Source: an uncultured Bacilli bacterium (lineage in GTDB: Bacteria; Bacillota_I; Bacilli_A; RF39; UBA660). Taken from it: a stretch of 64,000 nt of DNA. The translations under genes were made by a program, and so were the position numbers. Location of the stretch: the NCBI GenBank assembly GCA_910584655.1, contig CAJUBJ010000007.1, positions 1 through 64,000 of the forward strand, in the 5' to 3' direction. The notes beneath the pieces are model-generated. The model made no database searches. It saw nothing but the letters and a program-made list of their open reading frames with translations, and was not told the origin of the DNA. This document shows positions 41,723 to 51,237 of the stretch, one piece after another. Each line of letters begins with the position of its first letter. Position 1 is the first letter of the stretch.

Positions 41723-42606
41723 ATGTATAATAATCTTAATTTAAATACATTAAAATATTTTTATGAAATAGCTAACACAAAGAATATTACAAAAGCTAGT
41801 CACAACTTAAATATTTCTCAGCCCGCTTTAACTAAAGCACTAAAACTATTAGAAGAAGAACTAAATACTAAATTATTTAATCGTAGCAAAAAAGGGGTTA
41901 TCCTTACCGATGAAGGAGAAATACTTTATGAATATACTAAAAAGATGTTACAAAATCTAGGAAGCACTTTAAATGTTATCAATGAAACTAAAGAACAAGG
42001 TGGTCATTTATATATTGGTGCTACAACTACAAACTTTTTAGAACCAATACTGCCTACTTTAGACCAGTTTAGAAAGCTTCATCCTAATATCAAAATAGAA
42101 ATAGTTTTAGAAGAAATAAGTGTTTTAGAAAAATATAATAAATTAGGTAAACTAGATATTTTAATAAAAAATTCCTACGAGGAAATAGATAACTACGAAA
42201 TAATAAAATCTTTTCAATAAAAGATTGTTTTATTGCTTCAAAAAAAGATTTTTCTTACCTAGAAAATAAAACTCTATCTTTAAATGAACTATTAAAAGAA
42301 CCTTTTGTCTTACTAAGTCGTATAACCCACGGAAGACGTAACTTTGATGCTTACTTAAAATCTCTTAATATTTCTTTTAAACCAACTTATGAATTTAATA
42401 GTTACAGTCTATGCCGTGAACTTATAAGAAATGGTTTTGGAATCGGTGTTGGTAATCCCATTCACTATCAAACTGATGATTTTATCATACTAAAAACCGA
42501 TTTTGAGCTTCCAATCAGAACATTTAATATTTGTTACATCAAAACATCAAAAAGTGAAAGTCTAAAAGACTTTATTAATCTAATTAAAAAATCTACACTA
42601 AATTAA
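41723..42606 (+). pseudogene. LysR-family regulator interrupted by a frameshift
   Basis: The first frame (41723-42220, 165 residues) carries a full LysR HTH (FYEIANTKNITKASHNLNISQPALTKALKLLEEELNTKLFNRSKKGVILTDEGEILY in part) and the first half of the effector domain, ending at TAA 42218-42220. The other half continues at once in the -1 frame to TAA 42604-42606, reading IKDCFIASKKDFSYLENKTLSLNELLKEPFVLLSR, SYSLCRELIRNGFGIGVGNP and KDFINLIKKS, typical LysR effector-domain sequence. Joined, the length is about 294 residues, as expected for the family. So one base is missing around 42205-42219 (AAAATCTTTTCAATAAAA). Real decay, or a homopolymer sequencing error; the slip site lacks a clear recoding heptamer. 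Confidence 0.85.
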
Positions 42607-42618
42607 TGTAGATTTTTT
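42586..42618 (+). terminator. Terminator at the end of the LysR gene (bidirectional)
   Basis: Perfect twelve-base stem AAAAAATCTACA/TGTAGATTTTTT with a nine-base loop. It contains the LysR stop codon and also ends the convergent lipoprotein gene. Confidence 0.85.
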
Positions 42619-42633
42619 CTAAATATTATCAAA

Positions 42634-43002
42634 CTATTTATCATTTTTCACATACTTTGAAGAATAATATTCGCAAGCTAATTCATTATTAGAAATTAAA
42701 GTACACTTTTCCTTAATCAACTTATCTGATGTTTGAAAAATCACAGACTTATCTTCATTTATTTGGTAAGTTCCATTCTCTTTTTTTCCTTCTTCAAGAG
42801 TTAAAGTATAATTACCTTTACCATCACATTCAAGTAAATAATCTTCATTCCCTCCAAATGTATCTCCTTTATTATTAAGCATCATTTTTATTTGGTCTTC
42901 TTTTTTTGCACTCCAATTTCCTTTTAAATCATCAGATTTATCACAAGCCGTAACAAGTAACAATAGGAAAAATAAATTTATTAAAAGAAACACTCTTTTC
43001 AT
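42634..43002 (-). CDS. Small lipoprotein of unknown function
   Basis: 122 residues. Signal peptide ending in the lipobox LVTAC (Cys20). The remaining 100 residues are a beta-rich domain with repeated short hairpins (GNWSAKKEDQIKMML, YLLECDGKGNYTLTLEEGKKENGTYQINED, KEKCTLISNNELACEYYSS), two cysteine pairs. The GxW / GxYxL start resembles lipocalin-like small lipoproteins, though no family can be assigned. Independent gene. Confidence 0.72.
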   Translation of the reverse strand: MKRVFLLINLFFLLLLVTACDKSDDLKGNWSAKKEDQIKMMLNNKGDTFGGNEDYLLECDGKGNYTLTLEEGKKENGTYQINEDKSVIFQTSDKLIKEKCTLISNNELACEYYSSKYVKNDK

Positions 43003-43060
43003 CTTTTATTTTCCTTTCTAATAGCATATTACACATATTTTATACACATAATTTAACATA

Positions 43061-43089
43061 AAAATCCGCACCAGTCTAGTGCAGATTTT
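43061..43089 (-). terminator. Terminator of uvrB
   Basis: Stem AAAATCTGCAC/GTGCGGATTTT on the minus strand (one wobble), seven-base loop, T-run; next to the uvrB stop. Confidence 0.82.
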
Positions 43090-43092
43090 TTC

Positions 43093-45048
43093 TTATTCAC
43101 TTTTTAACTCAAATAATATATCACGTAATTCCATAGCTCTTTCAAAATCTAGTGCCTTCGCAGCTTCCTTCATTTGTTCTTCTATTGACTGCATTATTTG
43201 TGCTTTTTCTTTCTTATTCATCTTTTCAGTAGGTTTCTTAGTTGTTTTCTCCTCTACCTCATTACTTACAACTTCCCTAATTTCTTTAATAATTGTATGA
43301 GGTGTAATACCATTCTTCAAATTATATTCTTCTTGTATCTTACGTCGACGTGCTGTTTCACTTATCGCTTCAGTCATTGCATCACTTATTGTATCAGCAT
43401 ACATAATTACATGACCATTCTCATTTCTTGCTGCTCTACCTATTGTTTGAATTAAACTTCTAGAACTTCTCAAGAATCCTTGCTTATCAGCATCCATTAT
43501 ACATATTAAACTTACTTCTGGTATATCCAAACCTTCTCTAAGTAAATTAATACCTACCAATACATCATACTTACCCATTCTAAGTTCTTGTATAATACGA
43601 AGTCTATCTAATGTTTTTACTTCACTATGTAAATATGCAACTTTAAGACCAACATCTTTTAAATAATTAGTTAACTCTTCAGCCATTCTAATTGTTAAAG
43701 TTGTAATTAAAACTCTCTCATTCTTTTCTTTACGTATACTTATTTGTTCAATAATATCATCTATTTGACCTTCCGTCTGTTTAATTTCTATTGTTGGATC
43801 AAGTAATCCTGTAGGTCTAATAATTTGTTCAACATATTGTTGATTAGTCTGTTCTAATTCATAATCACCAGGAGTTGCAGAAATATAAATAGCTTGATTT
43901 ATCTTACTATTAAATTCATCATACTTTAAAGGTCTATTATCTAATGCACTAGGTAATCTAAAACCATAATCAACCAATGTCTGTTTACGCATTCTATCCC
44001 CATTATACATTCCTCTAACCTGTGGCAATGTAACATGCGATTCATCAACTACCAACAAAAAGTCATCAGGAAAGAAGTCTATTAAACATGATGGAGTTTC
44101 TCCCTCTTCACGTAAAGCTAAATGTCTAGAATAGTTTTCGACTCCATTACAAAATCCTGTTTCTTTTAACATTTCTAAATCATAATTAGTTCTTTCCTTT
44201 AACCTTTGTTCCTCTAACAATTTATTATTGTCATGTAAAACTTTCAATCTACTATCTAATTCTGATTCAATACGACGTATTGCTTCTTGTAACTTATCTG
44301 GTCCAGTAACAAAGTGAGAAGCAGGAAATATACTTATTGTCTTTTTATTTTGTAAGACAACTCCAGTTAGAGGATCAAAAGTACATATTCTATCTACTTC
44401 ATCTCCAAACAATTCAATTTTTATTCCTGAAGCTTTCTCATTAACTGGAATGATATCTATAGAATCTCCACGTACTCTAAAAGTTCCTCTATGAAAATCC
44501 AAATCACTTCTTTCATAAGTCATATCTACTAGCTTATTTATAATATCATTTCTTTTAACTGTATCGCCAACATTAACAGTTAACATCATCTTTTCATATT
44601 CTTCTTTTTCACCAATACCATATATACAAGATACAGAAGCAACAACAATAACATCTCTATTATAAATTAAAGAACTAGTAGCTCCATGTCTTAACTCATC
44701 TATTTCATCATTAATAGACGCATCTTTTTCAATATAAGTATCACTTTGTGGAACATAAGCTTCTGGTTGATAATAATCGTAATATGACACAAAGTACTCT
44801 ACATGATTTTCTGGAAATATCTCTTTAAACTCAGAATACAATTGCCCAGCTAAAGTTTTATTATGCGCTAAAACCAAAGTAGGTTTATTAACTTCCTTAA
44901 TAACATTAGCTATCGTAAAAGTCTTACCAGTACCAGTTGCACCTAATAAAACTTGTTCCTTCTTACCATCCTTAATACCCTGAACAAGTTCCTTTATTGC
45001 CTCAGGTTGATCTCCACTTGGAGAATATTTTGATACTATTTTGAACAT
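43093..45048 (-). CDS. uvrB: Excinuclease ABC subunit B
   Basis: 651 residues from ATG 45048 (GGAGGCG upstream). Helicase-like damage-verification subunit of NER. Walker A GATGTGKTFT, the beta-hairpin YYDYYQPEAYVPQSDTYIEKDASI (in parts), DESHVTLPQ, SATPGDYEL, RTIGRAARN-type QTIGRAARNENG, and the C-terminal UVR domain EEQMKEAAKALDFERAMELRDILFEL that binds UvrC. It stands alone here, 10 kb from uvrA. Confidence 0.97.
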   Translation of the reverse strand: MFKIVSKYSPSGDQPEAIKELVQGIKDGKKEQVLLGATGTGKTFTIANVIKEVNKPTLVLAHNKTLAGQLYSEFKEIFPENHVEYFVSYYDYYQPEAYVPQSDTYIEKDASINDEIDELRHGATSSLIYNRDVIVVASVSCIYGIGEKEEYEKMMLTVNVGDTVKRNDIINKLVDMTYERSDLDFHRGTFRVRGDSIDIIPVNEKASGIKIELFGDEVDRICTFDPLTGVVLQNKKTISIFPASHFVTGPDKLQEAIRRIESELDSRLKVLHDNNKLLEEQRLKERTNYDLEMLKETGFCNGVENYSRHLALREEGETPSCLIDFFPDDFLLVVDESHVTLPQVRGMYNGDRMRKQTLVDYGFRLPSALDNRPLKYDEFNSKINQAIYISATPGDYELEQTNQQYVEQIIRPTGLLDPTIEIKQTEGQIDDIIEQISIRKEKNERVLITTLTIRMAEELTNYLKDVGLKVAYLHSEVKTLDRLRIIQELRMGKYDVLVGINLLREGLDIPEVSLICIMDADKQGFLRSSRSLIQTIGRAARNENGHVIMYADTISDAMTEAISETARRRKIQEEYNLKNGITPHTIIKEIREVVSNEVEEKTTKKPTEKMNKKEKAQIMQSIEEQMKEAAKALDFERAMELRDILFELKSE

Positions 45049-45170
45049 TATATACGCCTCCATTCTTTATTATTCTGTATACTATTATTTAAATTATTCC
45101 AAATCAAATAACTTCTAAAAATAAAATAGTAAATTACTCCCCCAATTTTATCATTTATAGTATACAAAAA

Positions 45171-45195
45171 CAAGGTAACTCCTAACATTACCTTG
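45171..45195 (-). terminator. Terminator of the second serine hydrolase gene
   Basis: Stem CAAGGTAA/TTACCTTG with a nine-base loop and TTTTTG on the minus strand, just after the stop codon. Confidence 0.8.
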
Positions 45196-45196
45196 C

Positions 45197-46264
45197 TTAT
45201 ATCATATTATTTATATAATTTATCTCACTAGAAATATGTCTTATTAAATCAGCAACATATCTCTCGCCATTTCCCTTTTCCTTAGTAAGTACTACTATAA
45301 TATAAGGATTTTCATTATCAAATATTCCAACATCATGAAAATAATCTCCTGAATTACCATATTTATGCAAATTAGAAAAAGAATAATCAAAAGATAAATA
45401 ATTACCATAATCATTCACAAAATAAGATTTTAATTCTTCTCCATTACTATTATTTTTTATGACTTGATACAAATGATTTAAATAAGTTAACTGATCTACT
45501 ACAGTTGTATCACAAAAATTATTTCTACAACTTAATTTATTTCCACCAATCTCCATTGCATAGCGTTCTATTTCATTAAATCCAATATAATTTACAATAT
45601 CAAAATGAGCATTATTATCTGATTTACTTATTGCCATTTTAACACTTTCTTTTATACTATTACCTATAATATTTTTTTCATAAACATACATTGCATCTAA
45701 AGTTTTAATTAAACTTGCACCAAAATATACCTTATTTTCTTGATACACGTAAGTAAAATTATTTTTTAAATTAATATACCCTACACTAACATTATAGTTA
45801 CTTAAATATTTATTTAATTCTAATAATTTATTTTTTACTTCTTCATTAGCAACAAAAGAATTAGAATAAGTTTTTATATTAGGCAAAACTTTTACTATTC
45901 TTTTTATCTCATCCCTATTATTTGAAGAATCTTCTACTGAATAAATTATTTCATAACTACCAACTTTATTCTTATCTAAATTAGAAGAAATTATCACTTT
46001 AGATGTTATATCACCATCAACATTATCTAAAGCTTTATAACCAGGTTCAAAGTATTCTTCCCCTAGCCTTATTTCAACTTCTCCTCCTATAAGATTAATT
46101 TCTGGCTTTACATAATCTTCTTTAGAAATATACTCATATGAATTTGTTATAATTTCTTTCTGATTATTCTTTTTTAAAGTAACAGAGTTTGACGAAGAAA
46201 AAGTAAGTAAAAATAAAATAAATCCTATTATTAACAGATAAAGTATCTTATATTTTTTCTTCAC
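45197..46264 (-). CDS. Secreted/anchored serine hydrolase with Ig-like domain
   Basis: 355 residues from GTG 46264. One N-terminal hydrophobic segment (8-22) serves as anchor or signal. Then an Ig-like DUF5011-type domain (about 54-128; EPGYKALDNVDGDITSKV, VGSYEIIYSVEDSSNN) that in other proteins mediates cell-wall contact. The C-terminal hydrolase has SLIK (Ser184, Lys187), SDN (215-217) and HKYG (300-303), the same variant third motif as in the 12875-14599 protein. The two catalytic domains are paralogous; this one replaces the long cytoplasmic tail with an outer Ig domain. Confidence 0.83.
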   Translation of the reverse strand: MKKKYKILYLLIIGFILFLLTFSSSNSVTLKKNNQKEIITNSYEYISKEDYVKPEINLIGGEVEIRLGEEYFEPGYKALDNVDGDITSKVIISSNLDKNKVGSYEIIYSVEDSSNNRDEIKRIVKVLPNIKTYSNSFVANEEVKNKLLELNKYLSNYNVSVGYINLKNNFTYVYQENKVYFGASLIKTLDAMYVYEKNIIGNSIKESVKMAISKSDNNAHFDIVNYIGFNEIERYAMEIGGNKLSCRNNFCDTTVVDQLTYLNHLYQVIKNNSNGEELKSYFVNDYGNYLSFDYSFSNLHKYGNSGDYFHDVGIFDNENPYIIVVLTKEKGNGERYVADLIRHISSEINYINNMI

Positions 46265-46335
46265 AATACTGCCACCATTCTAATAACTTATTTAAATACT
46301 TACACAATTTTTCACTTTCATTAAAAGTCTTTATA

Positions 46336-48099
46336 TTACATTTTTACTTCTGGTACTTCTGGATATAAACTTTCTCTAATTTCTCTTAATCTTTCCTTAG
46401 CTTCTGGACTATTATCCATTATTACTTCATCAATTTGTGTTAAAACTTCTTGAGGAATAGCACTATATATTGGAAAAGAATCTTTCCTACTTAATTTTGA
46501 TTGTAACAATAAATTTTGCATTTCTTCATTAAAAACAAAATCAAAATTAGGAATAAAGAAATCATAATTAGAAGTATACTTCAAAGTTGCAAAAGATGAA
46601 TCTGTTAATATATATATACCTCTTTCATATCTATCTCGAGTACTCTCTAATGATAATTTTTGAGTCATTATTTCATTTATTCTTAAATTACTATGACCAA
46701 TACTATCTCCATCTATATAAAAACTGAAATTTAAACCAGCTTTTAAAAGCTCTATATCTGTTCCTGCTTGTATACTAGCAAAATCATAATCCATTGTAAT
46801 CATTTCTGCTGAATATTCTAATCCATGTCTTATTTCATGATCTAATGTTACATCTAAAACTTTATAATTCCCATCAAGTGGCGATATTAAAACAGTAAGA
46901 TCTTTTACATCTCCTTTATCAGTAATACAACGACACACATACTCTGGTTTATTTAAAAATAATAATCTAATAATTGCTTTATTATCTAAAGCATCTTCTT
47001 TAAATTCATATTTATTAATTACATATAAAGGAGCCAGACTCTTCATACACTGCATTTGATATTTTTCTCTTATATCTTTTAATTTCTCTAAGACAATTTT
47101 TTTAGGTAAATACTCGCCTATACCATATATTTCATACCAATCTTCATTCAATAAAATATCTTTAGACAAATTTAGTTCTTCTAAATTTAAACCAATTCTT
47201 CTTAAATATTCCAATCTTTTAAATAATATATTTTCTTTTTCCTCATCACTATCACTATTTTTTAATCTTTCTGAGTATTCTGGCAAAAAGTATTCAAGTA
47301 ATCCGGGTTCAAATGGCAATTCTGTATTAAAAGCCTTCTCTCCAAACAATGTATCTCTATCACATATAAAATCTATACTCTTCAAATCTCTTAATTGAAT
47401 ACCTTTTTTCTCTCTAATTAACTCTTTATCCTCTTCAGATAAAAAGACTTTACATTCATCCGCAAGAAGTTCTAAATATTTATAAACAACTTCTCTTTCT
47501 TTTTCTTCTAATTCTATTGCATAATCTCTAATTTCACTTAATTCACTATCAATCATCAATCTATACTTTTTAGCCAAAGGTAAAATTAATTTAATTATCT
47601 CCATTAATGTTCTATATTTATTAGTTTTAATAAAATCTTTTATATCGCTAACATTATCTATATGACCTAATTGTTGAAAAACAATTCCTCTTTTATATAA
47701 ATTAAACTGAGTTTCTTCATCATATTTTGGCAAAAATGAAAATATTCCATTATCATCTTCTGTAAAACCAATTATACCTTTATTAGGAAAAAAAGCTTTA
47801 ATAAAAGAACTCACATACTCATCTTCTGAAGTTAAATTACCATCTTTATCAATATATACTTTTGAGACATCTAAACCAATTTGCTTAATTATATCTATAG
47901 TAAATCTTCTTCCTAAATCAACTGATCTAACTTCTATATATTCTTTTAATTTACGAGGATTCTCATAAAAACAATATTTTATTTGATTAAACTTTTCTTT
48001 TATAAAATCTCTACTTTGTTCACCATATTGTTTTACATAAGATTCAATTAAATGATGTCGATTAGCCTTAACAAGTGCTTCATAATTTCGAAATTTCAT
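46336..48099 (-). CDS. Hypothetical protein with a HEIRH zinc-metallopeptidase-like motif
   Basis: 587 residues, cytosolic (no signal). Long, helix-rich N-terminal 350 residues of unknown type. In the C-terminal part VTLDHEIRHGLEYSAEMITMDYD carries H421-E422-xx-H425, and 50 residues later comes NLRINEIMTQKLSLE, where E476 of NE would be the third zinc ligand as in gluzincin-type peptidases. It may be a peptidase acting on an unknown intracellular substrate. AGGTGG upstream of the ATG. Stand-alone gene. Confidence 0.68.
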   Translation of the reverse strand: MKFRNYEALVKANRHHLIESYVKQYGEQSRDFIKEKFNQIKYCFYENPRKLKEYIEVRSVDLGRRFTIDIIKQIGLDVSKVYIDKDGNLTSEDEYVSSFIKAFFPNKGIIGFTEDDNGIFSFLPKYDEETQFNLYKRGIVFQQLGHIDNVSDIKDFIKTNKYRTLMEIIKLILPLAKKYRLMIDSELSEIRDYAIELEEKEREVVYKYLELLADECKVFLSEEDKELIREKKGIQLRDLKSIDFICDRDTLFGEKAFNTELPFEPGLLEYFLPEYSERLKNSDSDEEKENILFKRLEYLRRIGLNLEELNLSKDILLNEDWYEIYGIGEYLPKKIVLEKLKDIREKYQMQCMKSLAPLYVINKYEFKEDALDNKAIIRLLFLNKPEYVCRCITDKGDVKDLTVLISPLDGNYKVLDVTLDHEIRHGLEYSAEMITMDYDFASIQAGTDIELLKAGLNFSFYIDGDSIGHSNLRINEIMTQKLSLESTRDRYERGIYILTDSSFATLKYTSNYDFFIPNFDFVFNEEMQNLLLQSKLSRKDSFPIYSAIPQEVLTQIDEVIMDNSPEAKERLREIRESLYPEVPEVKM

Positions 48100-48217
48100 A
48101 ATTATCCACCTATTCTTAAATAAATTATACCAAAATAAAATAAATTAATAAATAATTTACCCTCAACTATACATTATGTCTTTTTATTTTATACTAAAAA
48201 AAGATATAACAAAAAAA

Positions 48218-48234
48218 GATACTAATTTAGTATC
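48218..48234 (-). terminator. Terminator of the 49731-48233 operon
   Basis: Stem GATACTA/TAGTATC, three-base loop, seven-T tail on the minus strand. It overlaps the stop codon. Confidence 0.72.
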
Positions 48235-48748
48235 AAATTTTTTTAATTTCATCAATTATAGATTCTAATTCTTTTAAAGACTTATTTATATATTTTCTAT
48301 TAATCCCTATCATAGGTATATTAAGATCATTTATTTTCGAGAAAAGTTTTTCCATAAATAGTCCTTTTCTATTTTCCATACCTTTATTAGTATAAATATA
48401 TTTCACGCAACAAGAAGGAGATTGTTCTATACCTAAAATAGCTAATACTTTATAGTTCTTATTAACTTCTCTTATTAAATTTGCTACTTTTGTTGCCAAC
48501 TCTTCACAATGACTATTAAACTCCATAGTATCATATTTGCTTAAACTTTTTGGATTCCTTATTAAACTATTATTAAAACTGGCTTCAGAACATGGCATTT
48601 GTATTATATTTATATCATTATTAATTAATAAATTCATAAATGGCTTTATGGAACTTTTCCATTCATATTTGACCAATCCTTGAGCTTGAAACGCTTGAGC
48701 CATCATACAAAAGGGAACAAAAACAAAATATTCACTTCTATTATCCAT
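48233..48748 (-). CDS. CD3072/TudS-related putative desulfidase
   Basis: 171 residues. Matches the CD3072 (TudS/DUF523-related) pattern: a VPFCMMAQAF segment with Cys near the start, NIIQMPCSEASF (PC-x-E), YDTMEFNSHCEELA and GIEQSPSCCVKYIYTNKG, where the family has GSPSCGV. The cysteines are expected to bind an Fe-S cluster. Relatives remove sulphur from thiouracil-like compounds; the substrate here is not known. 17 bases after the HD-domain gene, in one operon. Confidence 0.62.
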   Translation of the reverse strand: MDNRSEYFVFVPFCMMAQAFQAQGLVKYEWKSSIKPFMNLLINNDINIIQMPCSEASFNNSLIRNPKSLSKYDTMEFNSHCEELATKVANLIREVNKNYKVLAILGIEQSPSCCVKYIYTNKGMENRKGLFMEKLFSKINDLNIPMIGINRKYINKSLKELESIIDEIKKI

Positions 48749-48765
48749 TTATTACTTCACTCCAA

Positions 48766-49731
48766 TTATCTATTAACTTTTTCTCCTAAATGCTTAAATA
48801 CTTTCTTAAGTTTACCTTCATCAAATGTTCCTCTATTTTCTTCATACATATAAAAATCTGATAATAAATCTGTTCTTCCCAATACTTCATCTAAATACTC
48901 AGCTTTCACTATTGGATCAAATTTATCTAATTCATATACAAATCTAGCTTCATTACTTTCTCTACTTTCAAACTCTTCCCATAAATTAATAAAATAATCT
49001 CCACTACTTAACCCATTAAATATCTCTCTAACTCCTCGCGCCTCAATATCATGTTTACTTTCATGTAATAAATCCCCTTCTGGAATATCTCCAGCCAAGA
49101 CTTCCCCCATTTCATGAATAATAATCATTTCCATAACTTTATCATAATCTAAATCAGATGGCTTAAATAAAGAAAAATAAGCACTAGCCAACCCAATCAT
49201 TTGCATTATATGAGTTGCGTCACTTTCTATATATTCTTTCTTTACTCGTCTTTTTACCCAACCTGTCCTTGCTATTTCTTTTAATTTAACAACTTTATTA
49301 AATGCTTCTATACATGAGCTATTTTTTAACATTAATAAATTAAATGCAATAGAATCATCTCTATTATTTTCAATTTCATCAGCCAACCTACAATTAAAGA
49401 ATATTTCTCTTAACAATAAATGTTCCTCTGTTACTATTCTTCTGTAATAGTCACTATCGTCAACAATAGAAAAAGGATATATTATATTTTCAATATCTGT
49501 AACAATATTTTTTTCATCCACAAATGAATTATATGATAAGTTCCATATCATTAAAATTTCATAAACACGTCTTTGACATAGTCTTCCATTTCCAAATTCA
49601 TGTCCCATCATCATAATTGTAAAAGCTTCATCTAAAAATTTTTCTGAACTATGTAAATTCCTTTGAGAAAGAGATACCATCTTTTTATAGAAGTCTAATA
49701 ATCTTTTTTCTTTAATTAATTGTTCTTTCAT
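48766..49731 (-). CDS. HD-domain phosphohydrolase (YfbR/HDDC2-like) with extra N-terminal domain
   Basis: About 321 residues from ATG 49731 (GGGGGA upstream). The C-terminal half is an HD domain: SDATHIMQMIGLASAYFS, then IIHEMGEVLAGDIPEGDL (the HE pair), and later YELDKFDPIVKAEYL, the pattern of 5'-nucleotidases of the YfbR/HDDC2 type. The N-terminal 150 residues (helical) are unlike those proteins and unknown. Upstream of the CD3072-like gene in an operon. Confidence 0.72.
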   Translation of the reverse strand: MKEQLIKEKRLLDFYKKMVSLSQRNLHSSEKFLDEAFTIMMMGHEFGNGRLCQRRVYEILMIWNLSYNSFVDEKNIVTDIENIIYPFSIVDDSDYYRRIVTEEHLLLREIFFNCRLADEIENNRDDSIAFNLLMLKNSSCIEAFNKVVKLKEIARTGWVKRRVKKEYIESDATHIMQMIGLASAYFSLFKPSDLDYDKVMEMIIIHEMGEVLAGDIPEGDLLHESKHDIEARGVREIFNGLSSGDYFINLWEEFESRESNEARFVYELDKFDPIVKAEYLDEVLGRTDLLSDFYMYEENRGTFDEGKLKKVFKHLGEKVNR

Positions 49732-49769
49732 AAAATCCCCCAAAATTTAAATTAATATAACATAAAAAA

Positions 49770-49784
49770 ACTAGTTATACTAGT
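49770..49784 (-). terminator. Terminator of the 49780-51108 gene
   Basis: ACTAGT/ACTAGT self-complementary stem with a three-base loop and TTTTTTT on the minus strand, overlapping the stop. Confidence 0.68.
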
Positions 49785-51108
49785 CCTTTATTATCTCATC
49801 TTTTATGTACTCTTTTATTACATATTCACTACTTTCATTAAATCTGTCACTTAATATTTCACTTACAACACTTTGCAATTCTATCAACTTTTTTAATAAA
49901 CTTTTTTTATAAGAATCTTTAAGTAAAACATTTTTTATCTCCCAATATAAAGAAATCAAATCATCACCATTCATATACTTTGCAACTCTATTTATACTAT
50001 AATAAAAATCTTTAACATAATCGTCTATAAGTACACCTACACCTCTTAATATTTTAACATTTAATACCCTATATAAATCTAAAATATTTGGTACAATATT
50101 CTTTATCTCTAAATATTCAGGATAACTTTTTTTTAATAAATTTGACGCACTCCAAAACTCATTTAAAACAATTTCATCAACTTCAATTAACTTATTTCTA
50201 AATTCGCTTTCTATAAAATCATATTTACTTATCAATCTATCATTACCATAAGCTCTAATTGTTAATTCAGTTAAATTATGTAATACACTATTTTGTGTTC
50301 TACTAAAATTAGTTAATTCTTTATATAAATTATCTACAATCATTCGACTATAAAAAAAATATTTATCAATCGGATAAGTAATATCCATATTCTTATTTTC
50401 TAAACTCATTAAACCTTTTTCTAAATCAAACATACTTTGAATAAATATTCTTCTCTTTTTTTCATATGGTGAATATTTTAATTTTTTATCTATATATGAA
50501 AAACTATCCTTATTTTCCTTCAAAGCTTTTTTATAATCTTCATTCTCAAGCATAAAAGAATTACTATCTATAATCATTGTTCCATTTTCTAATTTTAAAT
50601 TAACATATACGTAAGAATTTTTATCAATCATAAAAGATAATTCTTTCTTTACTTCCTTTTCCTCTTTCATTTTAGGCAAAACTATATTCAAACTATCTTT
50701 TTTAATAATTTTTCTATTATCATAAATATAAGTATCTATTAATTCTTTTATAATATCAGCTAAGCTATCTGCTTCCTTAATTCTATAAATTAATCTTTTC
50801 TTATACTTTATATTTAATAAATACTTTTTATAAATTGCATCAATAAATTCTATATTATCTTTCTTTATTTTTTCCAATTCCTCTAATGTTGTTTTTTTTA
50901 TTTCTATTTCTTTTAATTTATCTACATTTTTATATATTTTATCAAGACTTCTATCGACTTTTTTTTGACCATTCTTTGAATCTATATAATTTAACCAAGC
51001 TATATTAATAGAATTAGCAATAGATTGTGAATATTTAGAAACTGATTCCAAATTATAATTTATTAATTCTTCTATAAAATGTGACTTTTCTAAAACATTA
51101 TTAGGCAT
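49780..51108 (-). CDS. Large hypothetical helical protein
   Basis: 442 residues, soluble, rich in Lys, Leu, Ile and Tyr, mostly helical (LEELEKIKKDNIEFIDAIYKKYLLNIKYKKRLIYRIKEADSLADIIKE in part) with a central beta patch (YVYVNLKLENGTMIID). No motif or signal recognised. AGGTGAAT before the ATG. Its AT-richness is like the neighbours, so it does not look newly acquired. Confidence 0.65.
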   Translation of the reverse strand: MPNNVLEKSHFIEELINYNLESVSKYSQSIANSINIAWLNYIDSKNGQKKVDRSLDKIYKNVDKLKEIEIKKTTLEELEKIKKDNIEFIDAIYKKYLLNIKYKKRLIYRIKEADSLADIIKELIDTYIYDNRKIIKKDSLNIVLPKMKEEKEVKKELSFMIDKNSYVYVNLKLENGTMIIDSNSFMLENEDYKKALKENKDSFSYIDKKLKYSPYEKKRRIFIQSMFDLEKGLMSLENKNMDITYPIDKYFFYSRMIVDNLYKELTNFSRTQNSVLHNLTELTIRAYGNDRLISKYDFIESEFRNKLIEVDEIVLNEFWSASNLLKKSYPEYLEIKNIVPNILDLYRVLNVKILRGVGVLIDDYVKDFYYSINRVAKYMNGDDLISLYWEIKNVLLKDSYKKSLLKKLIELQSVVSEILSDRFNESSEYVIKEYIKDEIIKD

Positions 51109-51198
51109 ATATTCACCTCTAATCTATTTAACTTATTATATAATAAGTTATAAATCTACTACAACCATTTTTCTATTATATTTATAAGAATTAAAAAG

Positions 51199-51237
51199 AC
51201 CTAAAGATCTATTCTATTTCCAAATATTCTCTAGGTC
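51199..51237 (-). terminator. Long-loop terminator of the 51209-52171 gene
   Basis: Stem GACCTAGAGA/TCTTTAGGTC on the minus strand (one wobble) with the stop codon in its 19-base loop; five Ts follow. Confidence 0.58.
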
